Source: Fallopia convolvulus
Lineage: Eukaryota > Streptophyta > Magnoliopsida > Caryophyllales > Polygonaceae
Assembly (NCBI GenBank): GCA_964016875.1
Contig: OZ024737.1
Location: 33,357,683 to 33,421,682 of the forward strand
DNA: 64,000 bases
Reading direction: 5' to 3'
Position numbers and translations under genes: made by a program. Shown in pieces: positions 12,279 through 25,229 of the stretch. Below the pieces are notes generated by a model. The model saw only the letters and a program-made list of their open reading frames with translations, was not told the DNA's origin and ran no database searches. The stretch's first letter is position 1, and every line of letters begins with the position of its first letter.

Positions 12279-13171
12279 TTAAGTTAATTAATCTTTGGAA
12301 CATTCTTTGGATAGGTCTAGGACCATTTTAGGGATAGTACGGTTTTTGATTTGATTATTGTCAAGGTGCATCATCATTTCATGTTTTATGAATTTTTTAA
12401 AATTAAAAAAAATAACTTTATTATACTAGTTAGTATATAAAATACCCTAAAATTGATTAACTTGTGTTTCATTAATTGGTGGAAATTAATTTTTAAATGA
12501 AACCTAGTTTTAGAGAAGTATCTGTACTAGCCCACACATCTTCCTTCTTCCTTTCTTCTCACATCATCAACCCAGGCCGATTTTATGACGATGACCACGA
12601 TGTTACCAATGAACACCTCTCATAGTCTTCGTAATATTTGGATATGAAAATTCTTTATGTATATATGTTGTACATATTATCGTTTTTATAACATTATAGC
12701 GACATCCTAATGTAACTGAAAGTATTTGAAAATGAGATTGTACTTGTTTTAAGAGCTTCAAAATGAGTTTTTTAAGTAAAAAATTATTTTATTTGTCTTT
12801 AAAAAAATAGAGAGAGAGGTTGTACGCTTCAAAATGTAATTTTAGAAATAAAAGTGCTTTTAAAATGAAACTGAAACATAATGTATAATTGTATATAGAG
12901 GAGTAGTATATTTGATCAAAAAAAGGAGTATTGAGTATTTCTGATTTTGGGATCGTATCACTTGTGTGGTAGAAATGGATTTTTGGATGAAAAATAATTT
13001 TTAATATCATGAAAAGTGAATTTTAAATAGAAAGGAATTTTATGGAGAAGTAAAACAAGACCTTCGTTCGTTGGTTACACCATCAAAAAGATTTCTCCTT
13101 GCAAAATAAACCATTATCTTCTCAAGCTTCAAGTCTGGAACGCACCTCCAGATTTCTGACTTCGCCAAAAG
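12279..13171. promoter_or_regulatory. upstream region of the ILR1-like gene
   Basis: About 0.9 kb of AT-rich DNA between the MITE and the hydrolase ATG. It should hold the promoter and leader. No clear TATA box or known cis-element could be singled out with confidence. Confidence 0.35.
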
Positions 13172-16100
13172 ATGGCATCCTATCACTGGGCAAGTCTGAT
13201 TCTTTTTCTCCAGTTTCAAATAGCAGTGCCGATTTCTTCAGATTCCCCTCTCATCCCAGCTAAGCTCTCTGATATTCCAAACTATTTTCTCAATTTGGCC
13301 AAGACTGATGAGGTGTTTGATTGGATGGTTGCTATTAGGAGGAAGTTGCACGAATATCCCGAGTTGGCTTTTCAGGAATTTGAGACCAGTAGGCTTATCA
13401 GAGCAGAGCTTGACAAATTAAGGGTCTCTTACAAATACCCAGTTGCTGAAACTGGTATAGTAGGGTTTATTGGAACTGGGAAACCCCCTTTTGTTGCTTT
13501 GAGGGCTGATATGGATGCTCTTCCAATTCAGGTACTAGCTAAAATGTTCACAAGTAGTTAATGTCTATAGTATGTTTCAGTATGAAAACTTCATTTTTGG
13601 TTGAAATATGAATATTAGTTTTTGGATTTATCTGATTGAAAGTTGCTAGATGATGAAGGGTGTTTGTTACATCAGAAAATCAATGAGCCAAAGTAAAGGG
13701 TGAAACTCAGTGTGAAAACTTATATTTGGAGCTTAAAGAGAATTTTTGGTTAAAAAGTTCAAAGTCCTCAACCAAATTTCTGATTACTTGTTGAGAGTCA
13801 GTTCAAATCGTTTGTAAGAAAAGATTATAAATGTCTTAATTGTAACCAATTACTTCGGTAGCTTGTTTTACTGGTCAGGATTCAGTATACAGCTGAATGG
13901 CTAAAACAACAACAACAACAACATCTACCCAGGTGGAGGTGTTTGAATCTTGTTTGATGAGTAATTTTGTGTTGTAGGAAAAGGTGGAGTGGGAACACAA
14001 GAGCAAAATACCTGGGAAGATGCATGCTTGTGGCCATGATGCACATGTGGCTATGCTGCTTGGTGCTGCAAAGATGCTACAAAAACATCGTGATGAGCTG
14101 AAGGTTTGTGTTTTTCAAAATCAATATTTTGTTCACTCATTGTTTTCTTGTAGTATCACTTCTTTTGGTATGTTAATGATTTTAGCAAAGAAGTCTTCAT
14201 CCTTTCGGCCTCCTTTGGCAAGCATCTTGCTTATACTTCTCTGTTGATGATAATGATGCCTGTTAGTGAAAATACTACCTAGATGCACAACTGTTGTAAA
14301 AAGAAATACATAGTTTGCAAATTGTTAGAAATAGAGATGTTAGTTACATTAATAAAAATGAAAATGTCGAGCTGTTCTTTGTAACGCACATGCCAAATGG
14401 CAAAATTCAATTGGGTAATTTACTGATTATTGAGAACTTTCATAAAAGGAAAACTGTTTCTTTGAATTGTGTATTATGATTTGTGAGGCTAAAGGACACG
14501 CCTATTTATAGACTCCCCAAGATCTGATCTAAATTATAACAGTTGTCATCATGTGTGGTAAATTATAACAGACTAAAGGACACGTCTATTTATACACTAT
14601 CTATAATCTATGCAAGATCATTTGTGATAAATTCCTTATGAAAGATAATTGTACCAACACTAACAATACGGTTAGGACTTAGGAAGGAGTAGGACTAACT
14701 CAATTCCTGATGGTTGGAGGTCTAATTTCAACTATTTTACTGCCTTTAGGTTTTCTTATCTTGATGAACTCATCACCTCTAACTTCCCTTTAACTCCGTA
14801 CTTGTTGTTGATTGAATGTAAGTTCAAGATTTTGTTATTGATTAACAGGGGACGGTGGTCTTAGCTTTCCAACCAGGGGAAGAAGGATTTGGAGGTGCCA
14901 AAAAAATGATTGAGGATGGAGCTTTAGAGAATGTTGAGGCAATTTTTGGATTGCATGCCCGGGCTGACCTGCCCCTAGGTCAAGTTTCTTCAAGGTCTGG
15001 CCCCATTTTAGCTGGCTGTGGCAATTTTAAGGCTACTATTAATGGGAAGGGGGGTCATGCAGCGCTACCACATCACACGGTGGACCCCATTTTGGCTACA
15101 TCAAATGTGATCGTTAGCCTGCAACATATTGTTTCCCGTGAAACTGACCCACTGGATTCACAGGTAAGCTATTGTTTCCCATCTTTCACCGATACCCTAT
15201 TTACGTCTTGTATTGTTTCGCATTTTAAAGAATGATTTGGGGAAGCTGTTGGAGATGGCCTAACATAGTTTATTGAAGAACCCTTTCGTGACATGGTCTT
15301 TTCCTACCTTTTGTATGTGTTTACCTATGAATTAGAAGTTCATGCTTATGCGTTGGTAAGGGCTTAAAACCTGCTTTGTAGCATCCATCTACACTACACT
15401 ATTATGCAGATAGTATAACAAAAATGAAGTTTTTCATTTTATACGAATGCACATTAGCGTGTTTTATCACCTTGTAATATATGAAAAAACATTCTCATGT
15501 GAAATCTTTTTTATATTTTTGACATAGAAATTATGAAAATGTCAATCTGTTCGCCTGCAAAAACATAAGGTCAAACCTGGCTGATGTGAAAAGCTGCAGT
15601 GATGCTAGCAGACAATGATTTTGATTTAACTTTTGATCTATGTGAATTTACATTTCAAACAAAAAGCAACTTTCATGTGATTTTTTTTTGGTATCTAAAT
15701 AAGTTTGCATTATATCTTCTGTTTCTGCATCGACCACTAACTCCCTCAAAATTTGAAGTCTAAATGAAATGCATGGTCTTTAGGTTGTGACAGTAGCTCA
15801 GTTTGAAGGTGGTGGTGCCTTTAATGTCATTCCTGATTCCGTTACTATAGGTGGTACTCTTCGAGCTTTTTCACAGGAAGGCCTCTTAAAACTCAGGCGA
15901 CGTGTTGAGGAGGTAAACTTGATCAGTTTAATTCCCTTTTTAGTCATTTTGTTTGTCTAATAAGTAAAATCAATCCAATATCATATTTTACGTGTGAGAA
16001 CCACAGATTGAGTTTAATAACAAGAATTAGGGGGAAAAAATTGAATGATAACCAGTTGTTCCTATTTGAACTAGATTTCCTAGACAGCAAAACCTCTTGT

Positions 16101-16529
16101 CTTGAGATGCCTAGTCTTTGAACTTATGTATAGGTAATCACTGCACAAGCATCTGTCCAAAGATGCAATGCAACTGTGGACTTCCTTGACAATGAGAAAC
16201 CCATGTATCCTCCAACCGTTAACAACAATGAGTTGCACCACCACTTCATTAATGTCTGCACTGATATGCTTGGCCCGAAGAACGTCAAAGAAATGCCTCC
16301 ACTCATGGGATCAGAGGATTTCGCCTTCTACCAACAAGTTGTCCCGGGATACTTCTTATTTGTGGGAATGAAAGAAGAGGGCAAGCAATTAGCACGAGGG
16401 CACAGCCCTCAGTACATGGTCAATGAGGACATGCTTCCTTATGGTGCATCTCTTCATGCTTCTTTGGCAGTTAGGTACCTTCTTGAGAAAGAAACGACTC
16501 AAGAAAGTTTGAGTCATGATGAACTGTAA
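13172..16529 (+). CDS. IAA-amino acid hydrolase, ILR1-like (M20D peptidase family)
   Basis: Five exons: 13172-13531, 13978-14103, 14849-15163, 15784-15912 and 16134-16529, all with GT-AG introns in phase 0, giving 441 residues. Family members free indole-3-acetic acid (or jasmonate) from amino-acid conjugates in the ER. The protein has an N-terminal signal peptide (about residues 1-22). Metal-site residues are Cys138 and His140 in HACGHDAH, Glu173/Glu174 in FQPGEEG, His198 in GLHARAD and His400 in RGHSP. It also has the GKGGHAALPHHTVDP dimerisation-domain motif, MGSEDFAFY (368-376) and a C-terminal HDEL. The length is normal for the family. HDEL indicates retention in the ER lumen. Substrate preference cannot be told from sequence. 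A dead partial copy lies at 6633. Confidence 0.95.
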
Positions 16530-17139
16530 GGTTTTCAGTTACAGTTGTTTCAAACTTGTTATTGATTGATCCTATGAATAGCAAGGGGAAAAACTGTGTG
16601 TGTTCAAATAACAAGTTCATTTGTCATTATTCTCACTGCAAGCATACGTTGTACTATTTCATGGAGATCTTGAGTAATTATTTTCTCCTGATTTTCATTT
16701 ATGTCATTTTCTCACCCTTGCGCACTTAAGTTGCAGTAAAATGTGACATGGATACACACACAAGTAGAATACACCCAAAAGTGGAATCAATTGGTTATTT
16801 TCTACTAACAAAATGTTTAGCAATTAAGTGCCAACAATTACAAAGGAGCAAACAAGTCAATATTAGCGTTTTACACACAAAATGCTCCTCTGAAAAGCCT
16901 ACGTAATGCTGTATTGTCACAGCAGTATATGAACCCACTCAGATTGTTCGAAGTTTGTACATTGGGTGAAGAATTCTAGGAAGAAAAAGAGAAAAGTAAA
17001 ACTGTTGATCATTATTCAACTAAAGAAAGCTATTTATAGGATGCCATGGCCATGGGACATGGAAGAAGCATCTTCAACGTTTGTTTGATCAGTAGCATTA
17101 AAGCACCAAGCATTTGCAGTCCATCAGCTAGCCATCATA
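16530..17139. other. convergent 3' region between hydrolase and PABP genes
   Basis: About 610 bp separates the two stop codons, and both transcripts must end here. AATAAA-like strings occur on both strands, but no single site stands out. No other gene is seen. Confidence 0.5.
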
Positions 17140-19793
17140 TTAGGGCAGGAGATAGATCCGGTTTGATGATTCGGACTTCTTGTTGATTTTATCAGAACTT
17201 TCTGCACAACCAGCCTGAACACAAACAAAATCAGCATTAATATGATCAATTAAGTAGCACATGAATGAATCAAAAGCTACAATAAATAATAATAATAATA
17301 ATCAGAGGGTATGGTGGTCCATATAAACCTGCAGGTTCTGAGCCCTAAAAAATTCTGGGAGATCTCTGAAAGTTCTGTTGCAGCCTTTGATGTAGTCCAT
17401 CTGCTGCTGTAAGTGTTATTAAACACATCAGAACATTTTAAAGAGCCAACAAAGGTAGGGGAGATGCTTTATAATTACTCACACTGGTGTTTGTATTTGC
17501 AAAGGAATCACAAGCAATCCAACTTCTGAAGCCATGGTCAACTGTCTTTTGCCTACTTGGTTCCCCTAAGCTGCAGGGAAGACGTACAAAGGGAGGCATG
17601 GATTCAACTGGTTTAGCACCTTGGCAGCGAAATGGCATTGAGTAAGAACACTTCTGTAGTTCTCTTTGTCGCTCTTGCTTTTCCTGAGCTATACTAAGAA
17701 ACAGGGGCTTTCCATGCAAATTTGATCCTTTAAACAGCAAAGCCAGATTAGAAATAAGTTTTAACAGAACTAAAGTAACATGAAGGATGACTAAGTTCGC
17801 TCACCTTGGAGTGTAAGCAAGGCTACCCTTGCCTCAGAAGGACTTGAGAATCTCACAAACCCAAATCCCTTACTGATCCCAATATCATCGCACTGTACTT
17901 TTGCTGATACTATTTGCCCACAGGGTCTGAAGTGTTCAGCTAAGAGCATGTCATCAACAGATGGGTGAAGGTTCTTCACATACACATTTGAAGCTCTAGC
18001 TCTGTCTTCAAGGATCTTCATGCGCACCCTTTCACTCTTCAATATCTCTGTTCTTTCAGCTTTTTTCTGAGCCCTCCCAACATACAGTTTCTTTGACCCT
18101 AAGAAGAAGTACAGAAAACAGAGATGTTCAACTTGCACCACAACACGAAAAAAAAACACAATATGGATTATATAAAAAAGTCAAGTTCGTACCAAATTGT
18201 GCACCATTCAGGGACTCAACAGCCTTTTTTGCCTCTTCATGCAATTCAAAGTTGATGAATCCAAAACCTTTTGACTTGCCCTCACCATCTCGTATGATTA
18301 CAGCATTGGAAACAGTCCCAAATTCAGAAAATTTCTCTTTAAGATTCTCATCTGTCAGGTTTTCATCAAGATTCTTTACATACAAGTTGGTATACTTCTC
18401 ATCATTGGCTGCTATCCTCTGGCTCTTGCTCATGAACCTAGCCACATATCTGAAAAGGAAGCCATATATTATTTCACATGAACTAAAAAGACAGAACCAC
18501 ACAATTGAAACAAATGCAAATTGTACAAGACTAAACTCAGTTTTAAAAAAAAGTTGAACAAGCCAGCCAAACTGTTACAGATTCAGAAACATATGAAAAT
18601 GGGACTTACAGCTTCTTTCCTCCAACAACTTTATCATGCATAGCATTCACAGCAGCAGCAACTGAAGCTTCATCCTCGAAATGAACAAACCCGAAGCGCT
18701 TGCTCTTGCCATCCTCCTCCTCAGCAACCTTGCAAGATAGGATATTCCCAAACACTTTGAACATAGACTCCAGATGATCACTGGTTATAGCAGGATCCAA
18801 GTTCTTGACAAAGAGGTTGGTGACACCAGCCCTTCTTGTATATGGGTTTCTTTGGCACCACATTATCCTCATAGGCTTTCCCCTCAATTTAGTGTGGTTC
18901 AGTAAAGACAAAGCTCTTGAAGCTGACACGTATTTGATTAAATCAAGTAGTAAGTACAAAGAAATGTGAACACAAGGATAGAGAATCAACAAAATCAGGA
19001 GTAGAGCTTTAATAAGCAGAAAATATGGCAACCCATTAAAGAAACAAGTCATTAACAGAAAGAATAAAAAACAGATATATGATACCAAACAAGAAAGTTG
19101 AAAGATCGAACATCAACAAACAAAGTTCGATCAAGCAGATTATCCAAGCAAGAAAATGAGATTCAGCAAGGCAATAAATGAGACAGAAGATTGATCGATA
19201 GAGGCTAATTCATACAGAAACGGAAAGACCAGAAAGGAATGCAGGAGGAAAACTAATCGATTGACGAAAACCCTGCAATATTTTCTCGCATAAACCGAAT
19301 TGAAAATCCAACAAGTAAGAAATCCAAAATTGACAAAGAAGAGAACGAAAGAAAGAAATTAAACGCATGAAACTCTCCGACAACACAGAATTCCGTTCAA
19401 ACAAGAATGATATTCGTAACAGCGAAACTAATTAATCCTAAAAAATCGAAAGAAGAATCCATCAAATCTTGCAAGATCGAAGCGTACCAGACAATCAATA
19501 GCAAATCAGCTCGAAAAGACAACGCAGCCCTAGAAATTCGTAAACAGCGAGAGAAAGAAAGGGAACATACCATCAACGGGAGACTGAAAGTTGACGTAAC
19601 CATATCGAAGTGAGTCGCCAGTGAGAGCGTCGACACAGAGGTGAACGGAAGAAACCTTCCCGATCTGAGAGAAGGCATGGAAGAGGTCCGTCGACGAAAC
19701 CTTCTCGTCCAAATCCCCCACGTAAAGCGACGTCTTTGCGCCCAGATTAGCCGGCGACGGCTCATCGACTCTTGTACGGTTGACGACCGCCAT
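17140..19793 (-). CDS. polyadenylate-binding protein with four RRMs, no MLLE domain
   Basis: Seven exons on the minus strand: 19571-19793, 18610-18922, 18193-18449, 17805-18098, 17483-17727, 17329-17406 and 17140-17214. All junctions are GT-AG and frames join exactly, giving 494 residues. Four RNA-recognition motifs lie at about 21-97, 109-185, 199-276 and 301-378. RNP1-like octamers include KSKRFGFVHF, KSKGFGFINF and SKGFGFVRF. PABPs bind the mRNA poly(A) tail and link it to translation and decay. The usual C-terminal linker and MLLE (PABC) domain, which recruits PAM2 partners, is absent. The last 115 residues are unrelated and end in ...NRIYLLP. The ATG at 19791-19793 was chosen because the frame upstream of it is 5'-UTR-like. 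It could be a divergent or testis-type-like plant PABP; dropping or misjoining of late exons is possible. Confidence 0.9.
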
Positions 19794-21121
19794 TCTTGGA
19801 TTCTTTTCCTCAATTTTCTGCGAGCGTAAGAGAAAAGCTTCACCCATCAGCGGTGAAGAGCGAAAGAGAGAGATGGGAATTTGTGTTGAAAAGGGCAAGT
19901 GGATTTTTGCATGAGAATGGCGGTGTTTAAAAAGACTTGGGGAGCAACGACTGGAGCTTGTGAGTTCGTTCACTTCGTTGCCAAACGGTGGCGTTTTGCT
20001 TCCCATTTTTCCCGCCTGTAAAAATTATTTATTTTTTTAATTTGGAATCGATGAGTCGAATAATGAAATATTTTTATATGTTTCAAAAAAAAAAGTACTT
20101 TCATATATTTCATGTCTTTATATGTTAGTTATATAATTACACACTATAAGATAGTATTTTAAGTTTAATAGTATTTTAAAAATTATGGGTAATTGGGTAT
20201 CGTTCAAACATTATGTTGCAAAATAAAACGAAAAACTGAAGTGCATGTAAGTATGTAACCTAAGCAGAGAGCAGAATGACAAACAAGAATTTTTTAATAT
20301 TATGACAAAATCACAAAAGTAAGATTGCTACGTATTTGGAGATTCTGATTTCTGGCATGATCCATTTCTCAGCCAGTCAGTTGAGTCAATGATGATCCAT
20401 TTCTCAGCCAGTCAGTCTACACACAATACATACATGATACATGCAAACACTATGAAAATGTTGATTTTTTTTTTCAGAGTTTTTATGGTCAAGTTCATGT
20501 CATGGATTTTCCTAGAATTGAACAAATAGCTAAATTTTGCAGTAATGGTAATCTACTAATTAATTTATTCCGTCACATCCCCTTTGCAGAGTCTCAATGA
20601 ACACAAAAGTAAACTCAAGTTGATACTTTCGTTACCCTTTTTATCTGCTTACAAAACAACACTTTTGTTGCGGAACAAAAATACCGCAACCTTGTAAGAA
20701 ATGTTAGCTACTTGGAAACTCACATAGTAATTAGAGTGATATAAAATACTTGATTAATGGATAATTTAAGTAGAAAATAAAATTTACGAATCACAAGGGC
20801 AGGGTAAATAAACTTCATGAATGAAGCTTGGCAAAGTAAAGACAAGATATAACTGGCATTCAAGAGTTTCCAAGGTAACAACTTCATAAGTTCAAATCCA
20901 AACAACCAAAACTTGGAATAAATAGAGTCAAGGGTAAAAACATAAGGTCAACAAAAATTGGGATTGGAAGAACAATCAAGTATCCAACTACTTCTGTCAT
21001 CAACCATGCATTATTTTCCCAGCAGAATGTCAGGACCCAGTCTGTCCAGTCTTCTTTAGAAAGAAGACACAAGCAGACACCCAGAGAAAAATAAACCACC
21101 ATGGGGGGTTTAGAAAGAAGG
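19794..21121. other. PABP upstream region and profilin 3' flank
   Basis: It holds the PABP promoter and leader (just above 19793) and the downstream flank of profilin. A 25-bp direct repeat (atgatccatttctcagccag plus cagt) occurs at 20357-20381 and 20392-20416. Nothing else coding is seen. Confidence 0.5.
20357..20416. repeat. 25-bp direct repeat, period 35
   Basis: Two identical 25-bp copies (20357-20381 and 20392-20416) separated by 10 bp of different sequence. Too short and isolated to assign a function. Confidence 0.8.
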
Positions 21122-23966
21122 CTACAGACCCTGATCAATAAGGTAATCGCCCAGCCTCTCGACGACCATGTTACACTGTCCAGGAGTGACAGGTTCTTCG
21201 TAAATGCCAATAATTGCAGCCTGCCCAGTCTTCTTGACACATAATCCACCAGCACCCTGAAATGATAGAGGTTAATACATCACTGTTACTGACTTCACAG
21301 GGTTGTATATACTACTAACATGAACATACTTGTAAGGAAGCACTCATGTGATAACACAATTACTTATAAGGTAGCACTCATGTGATAACACAATTACAGG
21401 TGTTATTCTTCAGCATTTCAGATCATAATGCATCATAGTACAAGATATAAAGCTTCTATCTATGAATAGAATTCAAAGGTGGCTTCTAGGCCTAGTTCTT
21501 TCTTCCAATACATAACTTTCATGATAATAACAATCACTTAGTGCTTTATAGTAGCTTTCCTGGAAAGGGGCATCTGGCGAAAAATGTATATGGTAATCTC
21601 TCTATTCTTCTTTCTCATTGCTTACTTTTGCAGCTAGCCTTACCTTTGGACGGCATTGTAATATTATATGGTATATTGCTTCAGAATCTTATTGCCTCCA
21701 CTACTCCAGGACTTTCAGCATATTATTATTATTATAGGAGAAAAAACATGTATAGGATGAGTTTTAAAAAGAATAATAAGGTCCTCTTAAACAAAATTGC
21801 AAACTGGTAAATATACAGCCTATTTAGTGGGTCAGGTGATTCAATCTACTTACAGATCTAGTTTAACTAATACAATCTATTCTTATTTTGAAAAGTGTAA
21901 TATGGGAGAGGTTGTCAGCAAGACAAACTACAAAGAATGTACAGGATTGCACATAACAAAAGGGAATAACAATATGAAGTAACTTAAGGGAAAAGAAAGA
22001 TAATAAACAATAAAGAAAGAAAATAATCCTAATTGCCCTAAAATGCCCAAAATGAAGTTCGTTCCGTTATTTGATAAATTGTTTTGAGTTTTGTAGTTGA
22101 GATTGATGGTGGTCAACAGAATTTTGGGATGGATTTTTTGCCAGAATCCAGGGTAGGATAAGAAATGTGTTAGGTGATAGCGGATGCATGTAGCTTTGAG
22201 GCAGTAGCAACAATTTAGTTACTTTGAAGAGGCAAATTAAATAAGCTTCATTCATATTTTAAATCAGTTTTCATTTAGATTTAACTTTATATCCTATTAT
22301 TTATATAGAAAGCTAATAGTTAGCAATGTAGTAGAAATATGTTTTATATCTACAGGCCATTGACAAGTTTTCTGGGCAAACTACACAAAGCTAGAAGTTA
22401 TTTCAGAAGAAAAACGAATTGAGCTCAATGATATGCTTATGTATGATGCTAATAAATCTCAGATAGACCAATTCATCTTTCATCTTTTTAAAATAGGAAA
22501 AGATGATGACAAATCTACTTTCTAGATTATAGGGGAAACACTAATGTTTATCAGAAGTTAGAAAGAGGCATGCAATTAAATGGCACGGTAACAAAACGAC
22601 AAACAACAAATGACAAACTTTACGAATTGAAAAGGTAGCTCAAGCAATGCTGATTTACTAAGTTTCTAAAAGAAAATCAAACAGACTCAAAGCGTGCATA
22701 AATGATACTAAAACCAACTTTTAGGATAAATATTCAAGATCAATTAATTCTTTCCGACATGTTTCAAGTAGAGCAAATTTTTGACATGCCACCCAACTTG
22801 TCCTGATCAGCCAATGAAACAAAGAGCTACTTACAGAACACAACACACAAATATGCTGCACAATAGATATATCAAGTAATAATGTAAAAGAGCTCGAATT
22901 GGAAGTAATAATGTAAAAGAGATTGCTCACCTTCTTTCCACGGATAACAACTCCGGGCTCTCCCTGAATTACCATGTACTTTGTACCCCCAAGGTGACAC
23001 CCAGTAGGAGCTAAGGTTCCTGGTTCATCGAAATCTTTCATTATAGCTGCAAACTCTTCGGGCTTAAACTGCACATTTATAGCACCAATAACCAAAGGCA
23101 TTACAACCCACAGGTGAATCCATTCAAATCGCCTCAAGGGATAGTTTAAAAAAAAGGGCTGAAACAAAGCAACAATGTGGTGTGGAGCAACACAAATTCA
23201 TTCAAAAGAATAATGTATGCTCTTACACTGGGAATAACTTTTTCTTTTCTTTTCAGAAGTAAGAACTAAGAACAAGCAATGATAGACACATTTGTGAAGA
23301 GATAATAAACTTTTGAGAAAAATTCCTGATTGTCCACTTGTATTCTCCTTTTCAACAGAAGCAATAACAAGGAATTGATGGAAGATTCAACCTACCATGT
23401 GAATAAATAACTAAACAAGCTTTCAATTGCTTACACTGCTACTAACCAACGTGCTACACTATAGTAAAAAATACTAAGGGAAAGTAGTATAATTTTCCTT
23501 TTCAAAAGTGTAATTTTGAAATGGATAAGAAATTGAACCCCCGTAAAAAATTAAGATCCAAGGTTCACAGAGTCGACGTTCATATTTAAAGCAAACTCAA
23601 ATCACGATTCACTTCTAGATCCACGCTTGAGCAAATAGGAAACGTCATAAAGACCTTGCATTTTAAACAACTGTCAAAATTGCATGTCAGAAAAAACATC
23701 CGCAATTCAATTCATACAATCAACAAATATCACAAGGAGATCTATCAACCACCAACGAATTCCTTGCGATCGTAAGGAGCAGATCTGTGGAGATAGATAG
23801 ATATAGAGAGAAACTGATTATGAGCGAGAAGAGAGAATACCTGGGGGAAAGTGGCGCTCTGAGCCCAGACGCTGCCGTCGTGACCGATGATGGCAGCGGC
23901 GGTGAGGTGGTTGCCGCCCTCGATTTCGCACATAAGGTGATCGTCGACGTACGTTTGCCACGACAT
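21122..23966 (-). CDS. profilin
   Basis: Three exons: 23841-23966 (42 residues), 22931-23068 (46) and 21122-21256 (44 plus stop), giving 132 residues, the standard plant profilin length with the standard exon pattern. Profilin binds G-actin, poly-proline proteins and PIP2 and controls actin assembly in the cytoplasm. Seen motifs are the N-terminal MSWQTYVDDHLMCEIEG, the central GTLAPTGCHLGGTKYMVIQG and the C-terminal MVVERLGDYLIDQGL. The poly-proline-binding surface residues at both termini are present. Intron 2 is long (about 1.67 kb) with no other gene in it. A 22-nt T run lies about 110 bp upstream of the ATG. Confidence 0.97.
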
Positions 23967-24075
23967 TTTTGCTACGCTCCTTTCACTCTCGCTCTTCTCT
24001 GCGACTGCTTCCCCTTCTCTACAGTGTCGGTGTCGCTCGCCCCTCCCTTTTATTCTGTTATGTGTACGACAATAC

Positions 24076-24097
24076 TTTTTTTTTTTTTTTTTTTTTT
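24076..24097. repeat. 22-nt poly(T) run
   Basis: Homopolymer just upstream of the profilin leader. On the profilin sense strand it is a poly(dA) tract, which may help keep the promoter free of nucleosomes (inference). Confidence 0.85.
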
Positions 24098-24249
24098 GCA
24101 ATGTGGGGAGCGGGCATAAAATGTCCAGAATCTTTTTTCCGTCGAATAAATGGGTCTAGAAAGTTCTAACAATAGGTCGGTTAGGCCCAATATCTCCCAC
24201 TCGAGGTGGCAACCGGTTGATCCGGTTATTTTTTTTTTAATATTATATT

Positions 24250-25018
24250 TTTGGGTGAATTTAAGAAAACTACCCGTGAATTATGGATTTGAGCACAAAA
24301 CCACCCGTAGAAATTAAAATTTCAGTAAACTACCTGCAAAAATATTCTGTTTGCAAAAGACCGCTCAAGTCTACAATTCCGTTGAGTTTCTCGTTAGAAA
24401 ACTGATATTTCATTATTTTCATTACTAAAACACTATTTTCTACTATTCAAACACAAAAACTCAAGTCCTAGATTTTTAATTTTGTGATTTTTGAATGTTT
24501 TCTTAATTGGATATGAAGAACAATATACTAACATCGTCGATTCTTTCAACCAAATCCCAAATACGAAATATCAATTCATCTCCCTGGATCGGAAAATTTG
24601 GATCAATTGAATTGTTCATTCGTTCTTTTTCACGCGGAAGATGGAATTTGAGTTTTTGTTTTTTATGTTATTAATCAGATACGATCATCTTTGTAACTTT
24701 CTTAGTAGCTAACGAGAAATGTAACGAAATTATGAACTTAGATGGTATCACGTGTTTAGATCCATGTAAAAAAACATTCACACATCACAAATTCAAAATT
24801 TAAGGTTGGGGATTTTGTGTTTGAATAGTAGAAGTTGGTGTTTTAGTTGTGAAAATAATGAAATTTTGATTTTCTAAAGGAAAATTTAATGGAACTGTGG
24901 ACTTGGGTGGTCTTTTCTAAACATAATATTTTTACGATTGGTTTGCTGAAATTCTAATTCATATGGGTGGTTAAGTGAAATATGCTCTATTATAATGAGT
25001 GGTTTTGGTCAATCGGTC
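24250..25018. mobile_element. foldback/MULE-like MITE with arms of about 245 bp
   Basis: The left arm (about 24250-24510) and right arm (about 24775-25018) are imperfect inverted copies. For example, the left has attcaaacacaaaaactcaa and the right arm inverted has the near-identical attcaaacacaaaatcccca. Matching accaccc and aaaatatt blocks recur in order. The spacer is about 265 bp. No coding frame. The precise ends and target duplication could not be fixed. Confidence 0.75.
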
Positions 25019-25229
25019 TTTTAGCAATTGGAATAAGGTTAATCTTGTATTTATGTAACACAAGATTATAAAAAATTAAACAAAATTAAACATTAATATT
25101 GGAAAGAGAGTTATGCATGTATTTCATCCTAGTGCATCCTTGCGGATAAGAGCGTGGAGTTTTGGGTCGTGTCTGATTTGATCGCAAGTGAAAAAATATC
25201 GTAGTCTAACCAATGTGTCAGCGACTACA

